From a virus, in IMG/VR virus record IMGVR_UViG_3300025112_000019, positions 1-51,948 of that record: a DNA stretch of 51,948 nucleotides; one strand, 5' to 3'. Shown here one piece after another: positions 46,794-51,948 of the stretch (its first letter is position 1; each line of letters starts with the position of its first letter). The notes under the pieces were generated by a model that had not been told where the DNA came from, searched no databases, and saw nothing but the letters and a program-made list of their open reading frames with translations. The position numbers were made by a program, and so were the translations under genes.

Positions 46794-46997
46794 CTACTTC
46801 AACTTGTTAACAATTTTTTCAGCGCTGCGGCCGCCGACATAAATCCCGCCTAGCACGGTGATCAGGGTCAGCATCTTGCCTTGTACGCTCTCTGGGATAT
46901 CATTTGCCGTCAGGCCAAACCAATGAGCGGTGATCAAGACCGTAAAGATGATCATCAGCATCGGCCGCCAGTGCTTTTGAAACCAAGACTCATTCAT
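46794..46997 (-). CDS. 67-residue holin-like membrane protein
   Basis: WFQKHWRPMLMIIFTVLITA is followed by a loop with NDIPESVQGK and a second hydrophobic segment MLTLITVLGGIYVGGRSAEK. The K-H-W-R-P start and G-G-x-Y-V-G-G-R-S-x-E-K end match a family of small phage holin-like proteins. It lies in the connector cluster rather than the lysis cassette. It may be the true holin or an accessory; a candidate with different topology is at 43009-43461. Confidence 0.7.
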   Translation of the reverse strand: MNESWFQKHWRPMLMIIFTVLITAHWFGLTANDIPESVQGKMLTLITVLGGIYVGGRSAEKIVNKLK

Positions 46998-47296
46998 GAG
47001 ACTGTCACCGTCACGTCACCAACAAATGCCTGGAATTGTACCCCGTTAAACCGCAGCCCGGACACCCGAACCGTGGCATCGTCGCTATCAGGCCGGGCAT
47101 GGTGCAAGATCTGCGCGTCCACCGCTGAACGGGGCCGCAGCTGCGGGTGCTTGGCCTCCCACTCATCCTCATGGACCCAAAGCCCGTTCCACTCCTTTTT
47201 CAGGTCCCGGTAGTTGACCTTAAAGCCGGTGCGGTCATCAATGGCCTTGGCCTTGCGACCGGAGGCATATTTACGGCGGCGTCTTACCCTGGCCAT
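46994..47296 (-). CDS. 100-residue basic virion-block protein
   Basis: The protein begins MARVRRRRKYASGRKAKAID, then DRTGFKVNYRDLKKEWNGLW and VHEDEWEAKHPQLRPRSAVD. The pattern D-R-T-G-F-x-x-x-x-x-D-L and D-x-W-E-x-x-H-P-Q recurs in small proteins next to the connector genes of marine phages. The basic start suggests DNA or capsid interaction. The role is unknown. The stop overlaps the holin-like start by 4 bases. Confidence 0.65.
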   Translation of the reverse strand: MARVRRRRKYASGRKAKAIDDRTGFKVNYRDLKKEWNGLWVHEDEWEAKHPQLRPRSAVDAQILHHARPDSDDATVRVSGLRFNGVQFQAFVGDVTVTVS

Positions 47297-47959
47297 CTAG
47301 ATCACCGACGACGGCACGATCCGCAGGGTCGCCCGCTCACGTTCGTCACCCTTGGCCAAGGTAAACGCATTCTCGGCCTGGGTGGTCAGCATATCTACCC
47401 GGTCCACAGCCTTCTTGACCGACAGCTTGGCAGCCAGGCCGGCGCATGTAGCCTCGGTCCAGCGGTATGGAATGTCCACGTCAGCGCGGGCAGTATCTAC
47501 GTCCTCCACCTGCGCCAGCCGCCAAAACCTGAACTGATCAGTACTATTTTCCGGCGTCTGCCACAAGAACACGTTTGGCACATACTGGCGGTCGAACCAA
47601 AACACCGTGGGGCGGCCTGTTGTCGTCTTGTCAGGCAGCTCGTGGTAGTCAGCCAGGCTGATCCGGTCCATGACGGTATCGACATTGGAACGCCGCAGCA
47701 CCGCCGTAAGGACATCCACCGTGCCATCAGGCAGTGGGTACTTGGCCTGCGAGGTGGTGGTCGTGATAATCTGCTCGTCAACCGCCCAGTAGTTGACACC
47801 GCGCACTGACCACTCGGTGAACATCAGGTTGAGGCTGCGCCGGGCCGACTCAGCGTCATACTGGGTCAGCATCTGGGCATCAACGCCGCAGCGCTCATAG
47901 GCCTCGACCACCATCTCCTCGGCAGACAGGCGAAAGTTAAAGGTTCCTGAGGTAGGCAT
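47297..47959 (-). CDS. P22 gp4-like head-completion/adaptor protein
   Basis: The protein has 220 residues. EEMVVEAYERCGVDAQMLTQ and DAESARRSLNLMFTEWSVRG form the helical core of gp4/SU10-adaptor-type proteins that bind under the portal and close the head. A central beta domain (EQIITTTTSQAKYPLPDGTV) and the final helices (AGLAAKLSVKKAVDRVDMLT) fit. It is followed by the 100-residue protein and the holin-like gene. With 46175-46792 it forms the connector set. Confidence 0.8.
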   Translation of the reverse strand: MPTSGTFNFRLSAEEMVVEAYERCGVDAQMLTQYDAESARRSLNLMFTEWSVRGVNYWAVDEQIITTTTSQAKYPLPDGTVDVLTAVLRRSNVDTVMDRISLADYHELPDKTTTGRPTVFWFDRQYVPNVFLWQTPENSTDQFRFWRLAQVEDVDTARADVDIPYRWTEATCAGLAAKLSVKKAVDRVDMLTTQAENAFTLAKGDERERATLRIVPSSVI

Positions 47960-49437
47960 TAGTCAAATTCCACCCATGACATAGCTGCTGAAATATCAGA
48001 ATTTCCAGAAAACGAGGTTGCTGAAAGCACAAACAACTCTGAGTTCGTGCTGTCGTGGTTTTGAGTAAGGAACCTGTGCTGATCAGCCTCTTCACCGATC
48101 TTCACACTTTCACCAAGGCCCTTTCCAGCCTGACCAGCAACGGCAAATCCCTGCTCAATCGTATGCTCTGGATTAGGTGTGTAGGCAGAAATATCTGTTG
48201 AATACTCAATGGCACTATCGTCACCAGCAGATGTCCAGGTTGCAGTTATACCGGTTGGGTCATGAACATGATTTAAATCATAATGGGCGTTGTTTGTAAC
48301 GGCCATTACAGCCACAGAACCAATCCTTGCTGTTTTTCTATTGGGGCCACTGTCACTCCCGTAAGCGGCTTTCAGTCTTATCGCCAAAACAGGAACAGAC
48401 CCAGAGGCCGCAGCAACAGTCTTTGGCGCAACCTCATTTGACACTGATGCGCCAAATCCAGCAAGCCGCTCACCACCCTCACTTACCACCGAAGAGCAGA
48501 TTTCATCCATCGTGTTCGTACCGGATGTGGCGCCAGTATTCGTGATCTCATACCGAACAGGAAGTGACCCGGTGGACATAAATGCCGCTGTGGCCACGTT
48601 GCCAAAACCTTCCTCATGAACAAAAATTATGTCGCCGTCTATCTCAAAGCCCCACCGAACATTTCCGACACCCTGCCAAACAAATTCGATAACTAGATAC
48701 TGCACCTTGGCCAAGTCCAAGGTAATGCCAGAAAGCCCTGACCCATCAATAAGAGTATCCAGATTCCAATCGGCTTGTGCCGTTGGGTCATCAACCACTG
48801 AGCCAGATGTGCTAGAACGCCGGACAAGGTTAACCCCGCCTAATGTCTGCTCAAGAAACAAACCGTTCAATAAGTCAAAATACCCCTTGCGGCGACGAAC
48901 ATTAGTTACCGCTGCACCAAAACAAGATGTCAGCGTAATCAGTTGCGCCTTTCCCGGGACATAGGGAATATAACGATGTGTCGTTCTGACTGCCTGATCA
49001 CCGCTTGCTGAACCAACCTGTAAAACTATAGCGCCCTTATCACGACTGTGAGAAACATTCGACCCTGTGTTGCTGTTTGTGACTGTTGCTGTCGCGCCAG
49101 ATGTCCCGCCAGTTATCGTCTCGGTGTCAGTGAAATCATTATGGTTGACGGTATAGGTGACCGACAGGTTGTCGCCAGCAACCGCCGTCACCGTGGCTGT
49201 CTGTCCAGATGTTCCACCTGTGATAGTCTCCGCAACCTGAAACGGGCCACCAGTGACCGTGCCATGAACAATAATTGCCCCGACAATAGGCTCTTCCCAA
49301 AGTATCTTGTTACGGTCATGAATATTTTTATTGAGAAACAAGTTTACAGGGTTACTGACCCGGGTCCTGTTAAACCCGTCAAGAGAGCGAGAGTCTAACG
49401 GCGAGTCAGTCCTGCTTATGCCTCCGTTAAGGCCCAT
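47959..49437 (-). CDS. tail/virion protein with ETITGGTSG repeats
   Basis: The 492-residue protein begins MGLNGGISRTDSPLDSRSLD and RTRVSNPVNLFLNKNIHDRN, a start seen in large virion proteins of marine phages. Near residues 70 and 105 it has two copies of ETITGGTSGxTATVT, a beta-sandwich-type repeat. The rest is beta-rich with YLVIEFVWQGVGNVRWGFEI and NNAHYDLNHVHDPTGITATW. A tail appendage or fibre-attachment role is likely. No depolymerase motif is visible. Confidence 0.7.
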   Translation of the reverse strand: MGLNGGISRTDSPLDSRSLDGFNRTRVSNPVNLFLNKNIHDRNKILWEEPIVGAIIVHGTVTGGPFQVAETITGGTSGQTATVTAVAGDNLSVTYTVNHNDFTDTETITGGTSGATATVTNSNTGSNVSHSRDKGAIVLQVGSASGDQAVRTTHRYIPYVPGKAQLITLTSCFGAAVTNVRRRKGYFDLLNGLFLEQTLGGVNLVRRSSTSGSVVDDPTAQADWNLDTLIDGSGLSGITLDLAKVQYLVIEFVWQGVGNVRWGFEIDGDIIFVHEEGFGNVATAAFMSTGSLPVRYEITNTGATSGTNTMDEICSSVVSEGGERLAGFGASVSNEVAPKTVAAASGSVPVLAIRLKAAYGSDSGPNRKTARIGSVAVMAVTNNAHYDLNHVHDPTGITATWTSAGDDSAIEYSTDISAYTPNPEHTIEQGFAVAGQAGKGLGESVKIGEEADQHRFLTQNHDSTNSELFVLSATSFSGNSDISAAMSWVEFD

Positions 49438-50001
49438 CTAGGCCACAGCCTCCTGGATCCGGCGCATCTTGGCATTGGCCTCGTCCAGAGCCTTCTTGGC
49501 AACCTTCTTGTCCTTGGCAGCCGCTGCACGGTCCTTTTTGGCCTCGTCTAGGATCCGCTCGTTCTTGGTAGCCAGCTCTTGGCGCTCAATGTCAAGGCTC
49601 TCGACCTGTGACCTCAAGCGTCCCTCAGCTGTTTTCACCTGGGCCTCACGTGACGCCAGGGCCTCCTCAGCTGTTGCAAGCTCCGCCTCACGGGCAACCA
49701 GGGTCGAGGCATCAGCCCGCTTGGCCTCGGCAACAGCACCCTCCATGGCCTCGACCTGGCTGCGCCTGACCTCGAGCTGGTCCTCGTCACGCTTGCGGCC
49801 AGCCTCCTCGATGACAAGGGCGTCTGTCCGCTCCTTCTCCAGCTTGGCCAGCGCCCGCCGGGCCTTATCGGCCTTGGCTGCCGCCTTCTTCAACGACTCC
49901 ATGGTCACCTGCACCTTTTCAGGCGACCCGAGCAGCCTCATCAGCTGTGTGACTGTAAAGCTCTCGATCTCGGAGTCAACAGCTATTTGGGTTACGGTCA
50001 T
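49438..50001 (-). CDS. long coiled-coil protein
   Basis: The 187-residue protein begins MTVTQIAVDSEIESFTVTQL, and the remainder is almost wholly a heptad coiled coil (AAAKADKARRALAKLEKERT, then VAREAELATAEEALASREAQ), with a Lys/Ala-rich end. A rod-like structural or scaffold-like spacer is plausible. Scaffold for the missing capsid is unlikely because it sits with tail genes. Confidence 0.65.
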   Translation of the reverse strand: MTVTQIAVDSEIESFTVTQLMRLLGSPEKVQVTMESLKKAAAKADKARRALAKLEKERTDALVIEEAGRKRDEDQLEVRRSQVEAMEGAVAEAKRADASTLVAREAELATAEEALASREAQVKTAEGRLRSQVESLDIERQELATKNERILDEAKKDRAAAAKDKKVAKKALDEANAKMRRIQEAVA

Positions 50002-50375
50002 TATCTGTCTCCAGCCGTGTGAAGGTCCTTATTGTGCATGTGATCACGAAGGCGATTTACCGCTCGTTCCAATCGATTATCCATACTTTCAAGCTTAATG
50101 GTAGCCGGAGTTCCAGCCTCAATCTTTCGAAACAGCCCACTGACTTGGTTTTCCATCGTGGTAAACCGCTGGGTGAATTTGTCATCCAATGCCTTGTACT
50201 GAATGCTGAGAACCGACAGCGCCTTTTCGTTCTCAAACGAGGTCGCGACCAACCAGGATATACCCAAAAGCATGATAGGCACAAGCGCAGCACCGATGGT
50301 CTGCACATGCCGCTCAAGCATTGGAGGCCGAATAGGCACACGCCGTTCTTCACCAGTATAGGGTTCATTAGCCAT
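50001..50375 (-). CDS. membrane-anchored coiled-coil protein
   Basis: The 124-residue product from the ATG at 50375 (TGATG junction with the upstream stop) begins with a cytosolic stretch (MANEPYTGEERRVPIRPPML). A membrane helix (TIGAALVPIMLLGISWLVA) and a coiled coil (QYKALDDKFTQRFTTMENQV and LESMDNRLERAVNRLRDHMH) follow. It could be an i-spanin-type or signalling protein, but it lies within the virion block. An in-frame extension upstream lies inside the previous gene. Confidence 0.6.
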   Translation of the reverse strand: MANEPYTGEERRVPIRPPMLERHVQTIGAALVPIMLLGISWLVATSFENEKALSVLSIQYKALDDKFTQRFTTMENQVSGLFRKIEAGTPATIKLESMDNRLERAVNRLRDHMHNKDLHTAGDR

Positions 50376-50758
50376 CACGCGGTGTCCTTTACCGCTTCGA
50401 TCTTCTTGACCGTCTCGGCATCCTTGATGTGGACCCACATGTCCAGCATGTAATCATTTAGCCGAAGGATCCGTTTGCCGTAGTTTTGGAGATGATCGCG
50501 GATTTTGCGCCATTCCTCGTCTTCCAAGATAACTTCATCCTCGTCATCATAACCTTCGAGCTTGGAGATCAATTCGCGGGATTTTTCCTGCTCATTCCAA
50601 TCGGAGAAGGTGTCTCCCTTGGGCGGCATCTTGAGGACATTGATGATCATCTCCTTGTACCGGAGACGCGGCTCCCAGTCATCGGGCATACCGGTCTTGT
50701 CCTCGGGAATATCCTTTTCCTCGAATTCGACTACCTTGAGTTCGATCTTTCTTGCCAT
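50375..50758 (-). CDS. 127-residue acidic unknown protein
   Basis: The product starts MARKIELKVVEFEEKDIPED and is highly charged throughout, with helices (LISKLEGYDDEDEVILEDEE, then WRKIRDHLQNYGKRILRLND). It resembles small tail-assembly-type proteins seen between tail-fibre and connector genes, where a chaperone role is sometimes proposed. No family recognised. The ribosome site is AGGAAGGAAATTTAACG, inside the end of the upstream gene. Confidence 0.6.
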   Translation of the reverse strand: MARKIELKVVEFEEKDIPEDKTGMPDDWEPRLRYKEMIINVLKMPPKGDTFSDWNEQEKSRELISKLEGYDDEDEVILEDEEWRKIRDHLQNYGKRILRLNDYMLDMWVHIKDAETVKKIEAVKDTA

Positions 50759-50760
50759 CG

Positions 50761-50940
50761 TTAAATTTCCTTCCTGTGTTCGATTACGTTAATTCGTGAC
50801 TGAAGAACCACATTCTCCTGGGTCAATCGTTCGATCTTTTCGTCCTGGGTTTCAAGGCGACTCTCGATCTGCACCTGTCCGCGGCCAAGTTGCCGGATGG
50901 CACCGATTTGTAGACGATTAAGCTGGCTAGTATTGGTCAT
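50761..50940 (-). CDS. 59-residue coiled-coil protein
   Basis: The frame of 59 codons from the ATG at 50940 (after AAGGGATACAAC) begins MTNTSQLNRLQIGAIRQLGR, and the rest is one heptad helix (IESRLETQDEKIERLTQENV) ending with a basic tip. It fills the only gap between the tail-fibre gene and the 127-residue gene. A small trimerisation or spacer element is plausible. Confidence 0.6.
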   Translation of the reverse strand: MTNTSQLNRLQIGAIRQLGRGQVQIESRLETQDEKIERLTQENVVLQSRINVIEHRKEI

Positions 50941-50969
50941 GTTGTATCCCTTCTGTGCGAGTTGCGCGG

Positions 50970-51948
50970 TTAATACAACCGAACGTAAGAGAAGGCAGAA
51001 TAGCCATTAGCATCTTGAAATGTGCCGACTGTATTAGCGACGCTGGCTTTACCTTGCAGTCTAACCTCATCTGCACTATCAAACGTCACGATCCAATGAC
51101 AATGAATTGTTGCATTCACAAGCCCCTGTGTTGTCTCAGTAATCTCCAACGCCATCCTAATAGTATTGGAAATAGCCGCTGTATCCGACTGGTTGTACAG
51201 TTGGACTGCCGACCAAGCCGCCGCATCCCCATCATGGATCATTCTCATATCTGCTAAAATTAGATAGGTTCCGGCAGTTGGTAATGTAAAAGCCATATTC
51301 GTAGCATCGATGTCGGCAAAGGACGTACCAAAATGATCTGGTGCATCTGCCATATCAATCGAAAGAGCCGCCGCGTTATCGACACGCTTCGTGGTGTCGT
51401 ATAAAATCTCACCAGCGAATGTGGCGTTCTGAGAACTGTCTAGGGTGAGGGCATCGGTCATCGTGCCGGATGCTGGACCCGCCGTGCTGAACACCAACCG
51501 CCCTTGCTCAGTGCCATCGGTCGGGCTTTCGATGAAAGCATCAATCTTGGCATAACCAATAACATTTCCGCCACTGTCTTTGCCGAGCCAAGACAACTGA
51601 AAGATACTGTCGTCAGCCGCCGGACTGGCGCTGTTGCGATACAGATTAAGTCGCACATCAGCATTAGCCGCATCAGAGGCTTCAAATGTTGCTTGGGTGC
51701 CACTGGTACCGGATGTATTGAGCAAGCCAGAAGTGCCACTGAATGTTGCTGCACCAGCCGTGACAGTCCCAGCGAATGTGGTGGGATCGGTATTATGCCC
51801 AATCGTAATTGTGCTTGCACTATCGTCGTATAGAAGAATGTTGTTAATGCCGCTTCTAATCTGAACATCGTTAGCTGCGGCATGACCGGCGCCATAAAGC
51901 CAAATATTTCCACCGTCGCTGTTTCCATTCCCGCCAGCGATAGTCACG
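50970..51948 (-). CDS. tail fibre protein, 5' end outside window
   Basis: An open frame of at least 325 codons enters from the right edge. The first visible codon that could start (GTG at 51947) lies inside the protein by appearance, so the N-terminus is missing. The visible part is built of short beta repeats typical of trimeric fibres (TPATFAGT-type strands such as DPTTFAGTVTAGAATFSGTS). It ends in a compact jelly-roll-like tip (MAFTLPTAGTYLILADMRMI and FDSADEVRLQGKASVANTVG) like C1q/TNF-type or other receptor-binding heads. It is the first gene in transcription order here and probably determines host binding. Confidence 0.75.
   Translation of the reverse strand, partial: VTIAGGNGNSDGGNIWLYGAGHAAANDVQIRSGINNILLYDDSASTITIGHNTDPTTFAGTVTAGAATFSGTSGLLNTSGTSGTQATFEASDAANADVRLNLYRNSASPAADDSIFQLSWLGKDSGGNVIGYAKIDAFIESPTDGTEQGRLVFSTAGPASGTMTDALTLDSSQNATFAGEILYDTTKRVDNAAALSIDMADAPDHFGTSFADIDATNMAFTLPTAGTYLILADMRMIHDGDAAAWSAVQLYNQSDTAAISNTIRMALEITETTQGLVNATIHCHWIVTFDSADEVRLQGKASVANTVGTFQDANGYSAFSYVRLY

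Noticed and set aside
51458-51928. 156-codon minus-strand frame near the right edge
   Set aside because: It is out of frame with the tail-fibre frame, which shows the expected beta-repeat pattern; joining the window ends does not connect the two edge genes either.
1-51948. tRNA genes, integrase, transposase, RNA polymerase
   Set aside because: No cloverleaf, recombinase or transposase catalytic motifs or polymerase motifs were recognised on reading. A tRNAscan-type search was not possible, so weak tRNAs cannot be excluded.

Overview
The window is most of the genome of a tailed double-stranded DNA bacteriophage, probably with a short-tailed, podovirus-like virion. It carries TerS, TerL, a podovirus-type portal with an Ala-rich coiled-coil tail, P22-gp4-like connector proteins and large ejection-type proteins. 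Every gene I can support lies on the minus strand, so transcription runs from the right edge to the left. Packing is very tight, with many ATGA/TGATG overlaps. The gene content resembles uncultured marine podovirus-like phages. I see no integrase, RNA polymerase, tRNA or major capsid protein. Both ends cut genes: a tail-fibre gene lacks its 5' end on the right, and a giant virion protein lacks its 3' end on the left. The capsid genes are probably outside the window.

Layout, in transcription order. (1) 51948-33740 is the virion and lysis block: tail fibre, small coiled-coil proteins, connector/adaptor proteins, tail-fibre and LamG proteins, a lysis cassette (single-TM coiled-coil protein, 16-residue membrane peptide, 3TM-holin-like protein, GH24 endolysin), tail proteins, a GNAT domain and three ejection-type proteins. 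(2) 33712-14002 is the regulatory, metabolic and replication block. It holds a small XRE regulator and a DUF932 protein. Next comes a nucleotide/DNA-modification cluster: SAM methyltransferase, MazG/PRA-PH-like pyrophosphatase, a thymidylate-kinase-like protein fused to a uracil-glycosylase-like domain, a ThyA-family enzyme with Asp at the pyrimidine-recognition position, and dCMP deaminase. Family A DNA polymerase, ThyX, a PD-(D/E)XK nuclease, an SSB-like protein, a transglutaminase-like cysteine protease, primase-helicase, a J-domain protein and many small unknown proteins follow. (3) 13452-13839 is a non-coding repeat array with twofold symmetry, the best candidate for a replication origin or master control site. 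(4) 13279-1 is the packaging block: SNF2 helicase, TerS, ParB-like protein, TerL, portal and further virion proteins.

Three kinds of signal stand out. First, a CACA-N6-TGTG operator-like site occurs at the heads of at least six transcription units, one of them directly before the gene of the XRE regulator. Second, at least eight early genes share the exact leader AGAGAGGAGA, an extended Shine-Dalgarno. Third, the nucleotide cluster has the parts of a T4-style route to a modified pyrimidine (hydroxymethylase, NMP kinase, dNTP pyrophosphatase, deaminase). It also has an unusual kinase plus UDG-like fusion and a methyltransferase, so this phage may make modified DNA. Assignments rest on motif reading alone; no database search was run.
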